A stretch of DNA of 64,000 nt from Perlucidibaca piscinae DSM 21586 (GTDB lineage Bacteria; Pseudomonadota; Gammaproteobacteria; Pseudomonadales; Moraxellaceae). Below are positions 43,220 through 51,463 of this stretch, one piece after another (positions within the stretch are counted from its first letter, which is position 1; every line of letters starts with the position of its first letter). The position numbers were made by a program, and so were the translations under genes. The notes beneath the pieces are model-generated. The model worked only from the letters and a program-made list of their open reading frames with translations, made no database searches and was not told the DNA's origin. Location: assembly GCF_000420045.1 (NCBI RefSeq), contig NZ_ATUE01000005.1, positions 496,001 through 560,000 of the forward strand, written 5' to 3'.

Positions 43220-43860
43220 CTGGCCTTGAGGTCGCCCAGCCCGCGTGCGGCCTCGCCACGCAGGTAGGGCGCCTCCAGGCAGATGACCTGGTAGATGCCC
43301 CGGCGCATGAGGTCCTCGGTCAGGGTGCCGTCGGAGCCGAAAAAGCCCGTGCTGGCGAGGAAGTTGCTCCAGCTGGTGGCAACGATCCAGATGTTGATGA
43401 TGAGGGCATCCACGTCCTCGTCACTGGCCTCGAACAATCCCGACTCGCTGAGGCGCTGATAGACGCGGCGCAGACCCTGCTGCACGCCGTGCGCGAACAG
43501 CCGGTAGCTGTCGCGCAGGGAGTCGTTCTCGGACAGCAGATGGGTCATGTCGCGGTGCAGGAACCGGTACTGCCAGAGCAGGGACAGCACGGCCTCGAAC
43601 AGGGCGATCTTGTCGGGCTGGCTGATCGGCCGGTCGTCGGGCAGGGTGAGCTGCTCCTGCATCAGACGGACGTACTGACCGAACAGCTCGAAGATGATCG
43701 CCTCCTTGTTGGCGAAGTGGTAATACAGATTGCCGGGGCTCATGTTGAGGGCGGCGGCAATGTGGTTGGTCGTGACCAGGCGCTCGCCCTGTTCGTTGAA
43801 CAGGGACAGGCTCTTGAGCAGGATGCGGTCGCGTGTCTTCACTGGGTGTCCGTTTGCCAT
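43195..43860 (-). CDS. TetR/AcrR family transcriptional regulator
   Basis: The 221-residue protein has a TetR N-terminal HTH: RDRILLKSLSLFNEQGE (10-26), TTNHIAAALNMSPGNLYYHFANKEAI (in parts near 30-55, such as MSPGNLYYHF). The helical C-terminal ligand domain has a DUF/TetR_C-like pattern with LWQYRFLHRDM near 97. It is divergent from an aldehyde dehydrogenase gene across a palindrome, so it most likely represses that gene and itself. The P. aeruginosa pair PA0367/PA0366 has the same layout. Confidence 0.9.
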   Translation of the reverse strand: MANGHPVKTRDRILLKSLSLFNEQGERLVTTNHIAAALNMSPGNLYYHFANKEAIIFELFGQYVRLMQEQLTLPDDRPISQPDKIALFEAVLSLLWQYRFLHRDMTHLLSENDSLRDSYRLFAHGVQQGLRRVYQRLSESGLFEASDEDVDALIINIWIVATSWSNFLASTGFFGSDGTLTEDLMRRGIYQVICLEAPYLRGEAARGLGDLKASYSNGLRG

Positions 43861-43874
43861 TGGTCATGCATGGA

Positions 43875-43903
43875 TTGACGGCCTAGAGTAAATGCTCTAA
43901 AAA
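43875..43903 (+). promoter_or_regulatory. Promoter of the aldehyde dehydrogenase with a TetR-type palindrome in the spacer
   Basis: TTGACG (43875-43880) and TAAAAA (43898-43903) are spaced by 17 bases. Between and over them lies TAGAG-TAAATG-CTCTA (43884-43899), a 5-bp inverted repeat of the size bound by TetR dimers. The placement fits repression by the divergent TetR gene. Confidence 0.55.
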
Positions 43904-43957
43904 GGGCGCACAAGGTATCCGGCCACTTTTCAGCCGGCTTTCATGGTCGAGGTCAAC

Positions 43958-45403
43958 ATGGTTGCGTACATTTCCCAGCTCGCTGCACAGAATCCCCAGG
44001 TCGCTGACATGCAGCGCATCTTCCAGTCGCAGCAGGCCGCCTATGCCCTGCGCCCGATGCCGTCGTCGAACGAGCGTCTGGCCAATCTGCGCCGCCTCAA
44101 GGATGTCATTCTCAAGTTCCAGGATGATCTCTGCGACGCCGTCAGCCAGGATTTCGGCCACCGCTCCAAGACCGAGACCAAGATCGCCGAAGTGCTGACC
44201 TCGCTGGAAGCGGTGAAGTACTCCAGCAAGAACCTGGTCGGCTGGATGAAGCCGCAGCGCCGTCACTCCGGTCTGCTGGCGACCCCGGCGAGTGCGCGCG
44301 TGGTGCCGCAGCCGCTGGGCGTGGTGGGTGTCGTGGTGCCCTGGAACTACCCGATCTTCCTGGCCCTGGGCCCGCTGGTTGGCGCGCTCAGCGCCGGCAA
44401 CCGCGTCATGATCAAGACCTCCAGCTTCACCCCGCGCCTGGGCGAGACCCTGAAGCGCATGCTCGCCGAAGCCTTCAGCGAGGATTGCGTGGCCGTGATC
44501 ACGGGCAAGGGCGAAGTCTCCGAGGCCTTCAGCCACCTGCCGTTCGACCAGATCACCTTCACCGGCTCGACCAATGTCGGCCGCACCATCATGCAGAACG
44601 CCGCCAGCAACCTGACACCGGTTCTGCTGGAGCTGGGCGGCAAGTCGCCGGCCATCGTGCATGAGTCCTACCCGATTGCCGATGCCGCCGAGCGCATCGC
44701 CTTCGGCAAGTGCTGGAACGCCGGTCAGACCTGCGTGGCTCCGGACTATCTGCTGATGCCGCGTGGCAAGACCGATGCCTTCGTGATCGCCATCACCGCG
44801 CAGATCAGCAAGATGTACCCGTCGCTGCTGACCAATGCCGACTACACCAGCATCGTCAACGACAAGCAGTACACGCGCATCCAGTCCTACCTCGACGATG
44901 CCCGTGCCCAGGGCGCGCGCGTGATCGAGATCAATCCGGCCAACGAGCGCTTCGAGAACACCCGCAAGATTCCGCCGACACTGGTCATCGGTGCCACCCC
45001 GGACATGCTGATCATGCAGAACGAGATCTTCGGCCCGATCCTGCCGATTCTCGAGGTCGAGTCGCTGTCGCAGGCCATCGAGTTCGTCAACGCGCGTCCG
45101 CGTCCGCTCGCCCTGTACTACTTCGACTACGACGAGGCGCGCGCCGAATACGTCATCACCCACACCCATTCCGGCGGTGTCGGCATCAATGACGTGGTCA
45201 CGCATGTCGGTGTCGATGACCTGCCCTTTGGTGGTGTCGGCCCGTCCGGCATGGGTCGCTACCATGCCAAGGAAGGTTTCGAGACCTACTCGAACATGAA
45301 GGCAGTGCTGGCGCGTCCGAAGTTCTACTCCGTACGCTACATCCTGCCGCCGTTCAATCGCACCGTGCACAACCTGATCGACAAGCTGTTCCTGGGCAAG
45401 TAA
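43958..45403 (+). CDS. calB: Coniferyl-aldehyde-dehydrogenase-like aldehyde dehydrogenase
   Basis: The 481-residue enzyme has the ALDH motifs VVPWNYPIF near 129, FTGSTNVGR near 208, the general base Glu in LELGGKSP near 231, and the nucleophile in NAGQTCVAPDY (Cys near 267), plus FGPILPILEV near 362. It lacks a signal and has an extended hydrophobic C-terminal end typical of coniferyl aldehyde and fatty-aldehyde ALDHs. It oxidises aldehydes to acids with NAD(P). Start at 43958 follows GAGG by five bases; an ATG five codons upstream is possible. A clear terminator follows. Confidence 0.88.
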   Translation: MVAYISQLAAQNPQVADMQRIFQSQQAAYALRPMPSSNERLANLRRLKDVILKFQDDLCDAVSQDFGHRSKTETKIAEVLTSLEAVKYSSKNLVGWMKPQRRHSGLLATPASARVVPQPLGVVGVVVPWNYPIFLALGPLVGALSAGNRVMIKTSSFTPRLGETLKRMLAEAFSEDCVAVITGKGEVSEAFSHLPFDQITFTGSTNVGRTIMQNAASNLTPVLLELGGKSPAIVHESYPIADAAERIAFGKCWNAGQTCVAPDYLLMPRGKTDAFVIAITAQISKMYPSLLTNADYTSIVNDKQYTRIQSYLDDARAQGARVIEINPANERFENTRKIPPTLVIGATPDMLIMQNEIFGPILPILEVESLSQAIEFVNARPRPLALYYFDYDEARAEYVITHTHSGGVGINDVVTHVGVDDLPFGGVGPSGMGRYHAKEGFETYSNMKAVLARPKFYSVRYILPPFNRTVHNLIDKLFLGK

Positions 45404-45421
45404 GCCGGGGCGGCAATGCGC

Positions 45422-45457
45422 AAGCCGCGCCATCCGGAGACGGGGGCGCGGCTTTTT
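45422..45457 (+). terminator. Rho-independent terminator of the aldehyde dehydrogenase gene
   Basis: A 10-bp G+C-rich stem (AAGCCGCGCC at 45422-45431 against GGCGCGGCTT at 45445-45454) is followed directly by TTTTT on the plus strand. It starts 18 bases after the stop codon. Confidence 0.8.
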
Positions 45458-45469
45458 GCTGTCAGTGGT

Positions 45470-46147
45470 TCAGTGCGGCTGGCGGCTGTCCGGGTGCGAC
45501 AGGGTGACGTCGCCGACCCCTGCCTTGATCAGGCCCAGCTTGCGGGCGGCTGCGCGTGACACATCGATGATGCGCTTGCCGTGGAAGGGGCCGCGATCGT
45601 TGATGGTGACCACGACGCTGCGCCCGTTGCGCGGATTGGTGACTCGCACGCGGGTGCCGAAGGGCAGGGTGCGGTGGGCAGCGGTGAGTTCGTCCGGGTC
45701 ATGGTGTTCGCCGCTGGCGGTGCGCTTGCCGGCGAAATGGCTGGCGTAGAAGGAGGCCTTGCCGCGTTGCAGCCAGCCTGGCCGGGGTGCGGCGTGGGCC
45801 ATGGCGGCCTCTGCCGACGCGGGCAGCAGCAGGGCCGGCAGGGTCAGGCTGCCGAACAGGCTGGACAGACCGAGCAGGGCGATGGCCAGTGACTTGCCGG
45901 CAGCGCGTGTCAGCTGCTCGTACTTGCGCAGCAGCTGGTCACGGGTTTCCGGGCGCGTATCGTCCACCGGAATGCAGTCGACCGGGCACAGCGTCACGCA
46001 CTGCGGGGTGTCGAAGTGCCCGACGCATTCGGTGCAGCGTGACGGATCGATCTCGTAGATGGTCTCGCCCATGAAGATGGCCTGGTTCGGACACACCGGT
46101 TCGCAGACATCGCAGTTGATGCATTCGTCGGTGATCTTCAGGGTCAT
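45470..46147 (-). CDS. YfhL-type ferredoxin fused to a membrane-anchored RlpA domain
   Basis: A single 225-residue open frame joins two proteins that are normally separate. Residues 1-79 are a YfhL/Fdx1-type 2[4Fe-4S] ferredoxin: Cys 9, 12, 15, 19 and Cys 38, 41, 50, 54, ending KYEQL as other YfhL proteins do. Residues 84-112 are hydrophobic, like a signal peptide or membrane segment ending ASAEA. Residues 130-216 are an RlpA-like double-psi barrel with RTASGE, AAHRTLPFG (His158) and INDRGPF (Asp184), the peptidoglycan lytic transglycosylase residues. No ATG, GTG or TTG starts the second part, only CTG at residue 79. It is 21 bases after coaD. Confidence 0.85.
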   Translation of the reverse strand: MTLKITDECINCDVCEPVCPNQAIFMGETIYEIDPSRCTECVGHFDTPQCVTLCPVDCIPVDDTRPETRDQLLRKYEQLTRAAGKSLAIALLGLSSLFGSLTLPALLLPASAEAAMAHAAPRPGWLQRGKASFYASHFAGKRTASGEHHDPDELTAAHRTLPFGTRVRVTNPRNGRSVVVTINDRGPFHGKRIIDVSRAAARKLGLIKAGVGDVTLSHPDSRQPH

Positions 46148-46168
46148 GGGCGGGAACTCACGGCCGTG

Positions 46169-46666
46169 TCAGGTCTGTCGGGGCGCGTGGCCCAGGCGGC
46201 GCACGAAGGCCTCGGCCACTTCCGGTGCCACGAACTGGCGCACATCGCCGCCGAGAATGGCGATCTCGCGCACCAGACTGGAGGAAATGAAGGACAGGTG
46301 CTCGGACGGGGTCAGGAACACGGTCTCGAACTCGCTGTTGAGCTGGCGGTTCATGTTGGCGAGCTGGAATTCGTACTCGAAGTCGGACACCGCGCGCAGG
46401 CCGCGCAGCACCACGTTGCCACCCATGTCGCGGACGAAGAACGAGAGCAGCTTGTCAAAGCCGACCACGCGCACGTTGGGCAGGTGCGCGAGCACTTCCG
46501 AGGCCAGCGCGACACGTTCGTCGAGGCTGAACAGGGGCTTCTTCTTCTCGCTGGCGGCGATGGCGACGATGACCTCGCCGAACAGGCGCGAGGCACGCTC
46601 CACCAGGTCCTTGTGGCCGTTGGTGATGGGGTCGAAGGTGCCGGGGTAGATGACTCGGGTATGCAT
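46169..46666 (-). CDS. coaD: Phosphopantetheine adenylyltransferase
   Basis: The 165-residue enzyme has the nucleotidyltransferase (T/H)xGH-type motif YPGTFDPITNGH (6-17), KKPLFSLDER near 41, VLRGLRAVSDFEYEFQLA (near 86-103) and SSSLVREIA near 128. It makes dephospho-CoA from phosphopantetheine and ATP. Start at 46666 gives MHTRVIYPGTFDP; a 15-residue upstream extension is unlikely. The next gene downstream carries the ferredoxin that accompanies coaD in pseudomonads. Confidence 0.97.
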   Translation of the reverse strand: MHTRVIYPGTFDPITNGHKDLVERASRLFGEVIVAIAASEKKKPLFSLDERVALASEVLAHLPNVRVVGFDKLLSFFVRDMGGNVVLRGLRAVSDFEYEFQLANMNRQLNSEFETVFLTPSEHLSFISSSLVREIAILGGDVRQFVAPEVAEAFVRRLGHAPRQT

Positions 46667-46778
46667 GCAGGTTCCTTGTAGCATCCGCGCAGGAAGTGTC
46701 CGATGGTACACTCAAACCACGAAAGGTCGACAGCCAGCGACCCGACCCTCGACAACAACAAGACAGACGGGCAGATTC

Positions 46779-48899
46779 ATGGCCACTCTCCGCATCGGAA
46801 CACTCCTGCTGTGCACCCTGCTTGCTGCCTGTGGCAGCGAGGACGACATCGGCTCGCCCGGCGTGACCCCGCCGGCCCCGGACATCGCGCGTGACGACCC
46901 CTGCAACCGCAGCGCCTGGGTGGCGGGCAGCGTCGAGCTCTGCGAGGGTACCCTGATCTACCGCGACTATGTCTACGACGACTACGGGGCAGACAACGGC
47001 CTGGTCACCAACCTGTTTACCCGGGCCGGTCTGCGCGGCAACCCGCTGGCCACCAACCCCGGCCTGCTGTCCCCGACCGCGGGCGATGTCGCCTACCCGG
47101 CCGGTCTGCAGAACACCGCCGACCTGGTGCGTCTGGATCTGGCCATCGTCGGCAGCGAGCTGGTCGCCACCGCCGAGCTCAACACGCTGTTCAATGCCGA
47201 TGACGCCCGCCTCGGCATCGCCATCGACACCGACAACAACCCCGCCACCGGCGGCGGAGCCTGGTCGCCGCTGCGTGTTGCCAGCCGCGGCTGGGAGGTG
47301 TTGCGGGTAGCGTCCAGTGGCGATCCGCAGCGCAACCGTCTGCAGCTGCGACTGCCGGTTCCCGCCGGTACGGTCTGGCGTGTGCAGGCCGTGGTGGCGC
47401 AGAAGGATGGCACGGTGATGAACGTCGCCTTCCGGGGCACGGACGAGCAGGCGCGTGCGGACGGTGCTGCCAACCAGCTCACCGCCGGCAACTGGTGGGA
47501 GGATCGCCAGGCGGCCGCGCTCGCTGCGGGTGACATCTCCGCCTTTGCCGCCGAGGTCCGCGTGGCCGACCTGCGCAACCGCGTGACACGGGCCGCGCCG
47601 CTGCCTGTCGGCTTCCATCAGCGTGTCTACACCTCGGCCTACAGCCTCGGCGAGGGTGTTGCGCTGACCGGCGTGCCGGGTCGTGACGGCACCAGCCAGG
47701 GCTTCTGCGAGCAGTCCTTCGCCTTCCTCGGCAAGTACCAGCCCTACGGGGTCTACGTACCGCCGGCCGGCACCACGGCGAGCGCGTCTGCGCGCGGCCT
47801 GCAGGTGGTCATGCACGGCTGCGAGGCCAATCACGCCAGCCAGATCAACCAGGCCAACATGCAGGCGCGCTTTGGCGACGCCCAGGGCCGCATTCTCGTT
47901 GCCCCGCTGGGGCGTGGTCCCTACGGCTTCTACAGCGGTCTGTCGGAGCGCGACGTGCTGGACGTGATGGACGACATCCAGCGCCGCTACCGCATCGACC
48001 CCGAGCACGTGATCTCGTCCGGTTATTCCATGGGCGGCTTTGGCGCCATGCACCTGGCGGCGGCCTATCCCGACCGCTTCGCCGGCATCGTCAACTGGGT
48101 GGGCTTCACGGGCAGTCTGACCAATGCGCCGGATACCGGCACGCCGCTGGATGCCGGCCTGACCCTGCTCAAGGACAGCGTGCTGACGCCGCTGCTGTCG
48201 CAGACGGCAGGATCCATCACGGCATCGTCGTCCTACGAGAACGTGCTGAACTACGTGGGCAACTTCCGTCATCTGCCGAGCGCCAACCTGTACAGCGGTG
48301 CGGACGAGCTGGTCCAGGTCAATCAGGCGCTGGCGCTGGGGCAGCGCCTGCAGGCCGCCGGCGTGCCGTTCCGGCTCTATCTGCACCCGGTCTCGGAGCA
48401 CCTGACCTTCATGGCGCTGGATGACTGGCGCAAGGAAGCGGCCGCCAGTGCCGACTGGCGCCGGGTGCGTGCGCCGGCGCGGGTGACCTACCGCTTCGAT
48501 CCGCGTTTCGACTACCCGGAATACGCCATTGTGCACGACCGCGCCTACTGGCTGTCCGGTCTGCGTTCGCGCTCCGGCGGCGAGGCCGAGGCCGATCTGT
48601 CGGCACCGGGGTGTGGCGGGCGCGAGCCGGTCTTCGCCGATGGCCAGGATGCCGGCGCGGATCCGGTGCCCTGGGTGGCCCTGCAGCGCCTGATCACCGG
48701 CAGCACGCCGCTGGCCCCTGCCGCCAGACTGAGCGGCAGCCTGCGCAATGTTTCCGCGGCCGTGGTGGACGTGACGGCGACCTGTCTGCGTGACCGCTCG
48801 CTGGTCATCGATGTCGTCAGCGACGGGGCCGCCGTGCTCAGTCTCAGCGACGGTCGCCGCGTCAGCCTGCGCGAGGGCCGCAACCAGCTCAGCCTGTGA
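46779..48899 (+). CDS. Large surface lipoprotein with an alpha/beta hydrolase domain
   Basis: The 706-residue protein has a lipoprotein signal with lipobox LLAAC (Cys18). Residues about 50-290 form a beta-rich region of unknown type, with IDTDNNPATGGGAW near 148. Residues about 310-620 are an esterase-type domain: YGVYVPPAG near 324, VMHGCEANHASQI near 345, the nucleophile SGYSMGGFGAMH (Ser near 412), and EHLTFMAL with a His near 542. A Cys-containing beta tail ends the protein. An extended -10 (TGGTACACT, 46704-46712) lies upstream. It may hydrolyse a polymer or ester outside the cell; the substrate is unknown. Confidence 0.75.
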   Translation: MATLRIGTLLLCTLLAACGSEDDIGSPGVTPPAPDIARDDPCNRSAWVAGSVELCEGTLIYRDYVYDDYGADNGLVTNLFTRAGLRGNPLATNPGLLSPTAGDVAYPAGLQNTADLVRLDLAIVGSELVATAELNTLFNADDARLGIAIDTDNNPATGGGAWSPLRVASRGWEVLRVASSGDPQRNRLQLRLPVPAGTVWRVQAVVAQKDGTVMNVAFRGTDEQARADGAANQLTAGNWWEDRQAAALAAGDISAFAAEVRVADLRNRVTRAAPLPVGFHQRVYTSAYSLGEGVALTGVPGRDGTSQGFCEQSFAFLGKYQPYGVYVPPAGTTASASARGLQVVMHGCEANHASQINQANMQARFGDAQGRILVAPLGRGPYGFYSGLSERDVLDVMDDIQRRYRIDPEHVISSGYSMGGFGAMHLAAAYPDRFAGIVNWVGFTGSLTNAPDTGTPLDAGLTLLKDSVLTPLLSQTAGSITASSSYENVLNYVGNFRHLPSANLYSGADELVQVNQALALGQRLQAAGVPFRLYLHPVSEHLTFMALDDWRKEAAASADWRRVRAPARVTYRFDPRFDYPEYAIVHDRAYWLSGLRSRSGGEAEADLSAPGCGGREPVFADGQDAGADPVPWVALQRLITGSTPLAPAARLSGSLRNVSAAVVDVTATCLRDRSLVIDVVSDGAAVLSLSDGRRVSLREGRNQLSL

Positions 48900-48902
48900 C
48901 GC

Positions 48903-49736
48903 TCAGCGCTGGCAGTGCGTGCAGTACACGGTGCTGCGCGCGCTCAGGCGCACCTCCGTGAGCGCTTTCGCGCAGCGTCGGCAGGGTTGGCCGGCGCGTC
49001 CGTAGACATCCAGCTCCTGCTGGAAATAGCCGGGTTCGCCATGACCGTTGACGAAGTCGCGCAGGGTGGTGCCGCCACGCTGCACGGCATGGCCGAGGAT
49101 GTCGCGCACGGCCTGTGACAGCGCGGCATAGCGGGTCGCGCTGATGCGTCCGGCGTCGCGCAGCGGGTGGATGCCGACCCGGAACAGCGCCTCGTTGGCG
49201 TAGATGTTGCCCACGCCGACCACGACATGGCTGTCCATCAGAAAGGATTTCACGGGTGTCCGGCGGCCCCGGCTCAGACGAAACAGATGTTCATCGGTGA
49301 ATGTCTCCGACAGCGGCTCCGGGCCCAGGTCGCGCAGCAGCGGGTGGGCGTCGGCCGGACCCTCCAGCCACAGGCAGCAGCCGAAGCGGCGCGGATCGTG
49401 GAAGCGCAGCTCCAGCGCTGCCGGCCTGCCATCGGGCTCGGTCAGCTTCAGCACCAGATGGTCGTGCGTCTTGCGAGGCGCGTCTGCGCCGGTCAGGCGC
49501 AGGCTGCCCGACATGCCCAGATGCCAGAGCACCTGGCCGTCATCGACTACCATGAGCAGGTATTTGCCGCGCCGGTCGATGCGCGCGATGCGCTGGCCGG
49601 CCAGGCGTGCCGGCAGATCGTCGGGCACCGGCCAGCGCAGGCGCGACTCGCGCACTTGCAGGCTGGCAATGCGACGACCTTCAAGGTGCGGCGCGATGCC
49701 GCGGCGGGTGGTTTCGACTTCAGGAAGTTCAGGCAT
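48903..49736 (-). CDS. mutM: Formamidopyrimidine-DNA glycosylase
   Basis: The 277-residue enzyme begins MPELPEVETTRRG with the catalytic Pro2 and Glu3, has DAHPLLRDLGPEPL near 126, the H2TH region VVGVGNIYANEALF near 172, and a C-terminal zinc finger with Cys pairs in CRRCAKA and CTHC. It removes 8-oxoguanine and ring-opened purines. Start at 49736 is fixed by the requirement for the N-terminal proline. It is convergent with the lipoprotein gene, with three bases between. Confidence 0.97.
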   Translation of the reverse strand: MPELPEVETTRRGIAPHLEGRRIASLQVRESRLRWPVPDDLPARLAGQRIARIDRRGKYLLMVVDDGQVLWHLGMSGSLRLTGADAPRKTHDHLVLKLTEPDGRPAALELRFHDPRRFGCCLWLEGPADAHPLLRDLGPEPLSETFTDEHLFRLSRGRRTPVKSFLMDSHVVVGVGNIYANEALFRVGIHPLRDAGRISATRYAALSQAVRDILGHAVQRGGTTLRDFVNGHGEPGYFQQELDVYGRAGQPCRRCAKALTEVRLSARSTVYCTHCQR

Positions 49737-49830
49737 GGCGGCATTGCAGCGTGCCGGCCGCGTTCTGTCCAGTGGTCGCGCAGGGTGAGCGTCGCCTGAT
49801 GCCCGGGCGGCGATGTCCAGGCGGCCGTGT

Positions 49831-50616
49831 TCAGGTGCCCGTGCGGAGCGGCAGGCCGGACCGCAGCAGGCCTTGCAGCAGACGTCGACAGGCCGTCTCG
49901 GCGGTGGCCATGTCCAGTCCCGGCGTGAGGGCGCAGAGTTGTCCGGCCAGCGCTGCCGGACACGGACCGGTGCCGGCACGGGCGCTGGTCAGCTGCTCGA
50001 CCAGCCAGGCGGCCAGCGGTTCCACGGTCAGCACCTGGACTTGCTCGTCGGCATCCCGCCACAGCACCAGGCAGCTGTCCTCCGGTGCCAGACTGGACGG
50101 ATCGGTGTCGCGCCGCCAGCGCTGCACCGGCCAGTGGTAGGCCAGTGCCCAGGTCGGTGCCGCCAGCCGCAGGTCAGGCTGGCGGCCCTCGTCCAGGTCG
50201 TCCGCAGCGAGCATGCGCTGGCCGGTCGTGTCCGAGGGCGGGGCGGGACTGATGTCGGCTGCCAGCTCCACCCATTCGTAGTGCAGCAGTTCGGTGAGCC
50301 ATGGCGCCCGGGTCAGTTCGGGCCAGTCCAGACTCTCGACATATTCCCGGAAATGCAGCGATATGTCGGTGAAATACGGCGATTGGCAGGCGTGATTGGC
50401 GAAGAATTCCTGTTTCAGGCGTGCCGTCAGCGCTGCCGGCAGCAGCGCCAGCGCGACGGGAAAGGCGCTGTCGACGAAGGTCATCACGTTGTTGAACAGC
50501 AGGTCGCGGTAGATGGCGAGCCGGCGCGCCTCGATGCCTGCCGGCGCCGGCGCCTGTCCGGGGCGCCGCAGCCAGGCCGTGAATGTCCGCTGCAGCTCGG
50601 CCAGTGACTCAGTCAT
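49831..50616 (-). CDS. hvfC: DUF2063 / HvfC-type partner protein of the MNIO enzyme
   Basis: The 261-residue protein has the N-terminal DUF2063 region (about 5-110): LAELQRTFTAWLRRP, RRLAIYRDLLFNNVMTFVDSAFP (in parts, e.g. IYRDLLFNNV) and FFANHACQSPYFTDI. The C-terminal part is an RRE-like or beta domain with little identity to anything I recognise. DUF2063 proteins are found beside DUF692 (MNIO) enzymes and are required for recognition of the precursor peptide. It overlaps the DUF692 gene by eight bases, so the two are made together. Confidence 0.88.
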   Translation of the reverse strand: MTESLAELQRTFTAWLRRPGQAPAPAGIEARRLAIYRDLLFNNVMTFVDSAFPVALALLPAALTARLKQEFFANHACQSPYFTDISLHFREYVESLDWPELTRAPWLTELLHYEWVELAADISPAPPSDTTGQRMLAADDLDEGRQPDLRLAAPTWALAYHWPVQRWRRDTDPSSLAPEDSCLVLWRDADEQVQVLTVEPLAAWLVEQLTSARAGTGPCPAALAGQLCALTPGLDMATAETACRRLLQGLLRSGLPLRTGT

Positions 50617-51460
50617 GACGGGTCGCCCGTGTCTGGGCCTGGCGAATGCGCGTCACCTCCAGCAGCAGCTCGGGCAGCGGCGGGATGTTGAAGTCGCGCT
50701 CGAGCAACGTGGGGCGTACGCCAAAGCGCCGGTAGGCGCTGTCCAGCAGGGCCCAGACCGGATCGCAGACATCGTCGCCGTGGGTGTCGATGCGCAGGTC
50801 CTCGGCTTCCACGTAGTGTCCGGCGATGTGCAGGTAGCGGATGCGCTCGCCGGGCAGGCTGTCGAGATAGGTCTCGGCGTCGAAGCCGTGATTGATGCTG
50901 TTGACGTAGACGTTGTTGATGTCGAGCAGCAGCTCGCAGTCGGCGCGCTCGAGCACGGCACGGACAAAGTCGGCCTCGCTCATGTCGGTGGCCGGCAGGG
51001 CGTAGGTGGAGACATTTTCCAGGATCAGGCGGCGCCCGAGCGCGTCCTGGACGCGGCTGACGCGATCCGCCACGTGGCGCACGGCGGCCTCGGTCAGCGG
51101 CAGCGGCAGCAGGTCGTAGAGATGGCCGTGGTCACCGGTGTAGCTCAGGTGTTCGGAATAGGCGCGCACGCCGTGCTCATCGAGAAACGCGCGCAGGCGT
51201 TGCAGAAAGTCGGCATCGAGCGGTGCCTGCCCGCCTATCGACAGCGACAGGCCATGGCAGAGCAGGGGATGGCGCTCGCTGATGGCGCGCAGGTCGCGGG
51301 CATAGCGCCCGCCGAGATGCATCCAGTTTTCCGGTGCGATCTCGAGGAAGTCGGGGAGGTCGGCCGCCGGCTGCCGGTCCAGGTCGCGCAGGAAATCGCG
51401 ACGAAGACCGAGGCCGGCGCCCGAGACGGGCGGCCGGAAATCACGCAACCCGTCGTTCAT
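50609..51460 (-). CDS. hvfB: DUF692 multinuclear iron-dependent oxidase (MNIO)
   Basis: The 283-residue TIM-barrel protein carries the DUF692 metal-site motifs: HGLSLSIGG near residue 69, SEHLSYTG near 101, ILENVSTY near 148, LLDINNVYVNSINHGFD (in parts near 180-196), YLHIAGHY near 209 and DTHGDDV near 227. MNIO enzymes use two or three irons to change Cys in precursor peptides into oxazolone-, thiooxazole- or thioamide-type groups. It lies three bases after the Cys-repeat precursor gene and overlaps the DUF2063 gene. Confidence 0.93.
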   Translation of the reverse strand: MNDGLRDFRPPVSGAGLGLRRDFLRDLDRQPAADLPDFLEIAPENWMHLGGRYARDLRAISERHPLLCHGLSLSIGGQAPLDADFLQRLRAFLDEHGVRAYSEHLSYTGDHGHLYDLLPLPLTEAAVRHVADRVSRVQDALGRRLILENVSTYALPATDMSEADFVRAVLERADCELLLDINNVYVNSINHGFDAETYLDSLPGERIRYLHIAGHYVEAEDLRIDTHGDDVCDPVWALLDSAYRRFGVRPTLLERDFNIPPLPELLLEVTRIRQAQTRATRHD

Positions 51461-51463
51461 GGC

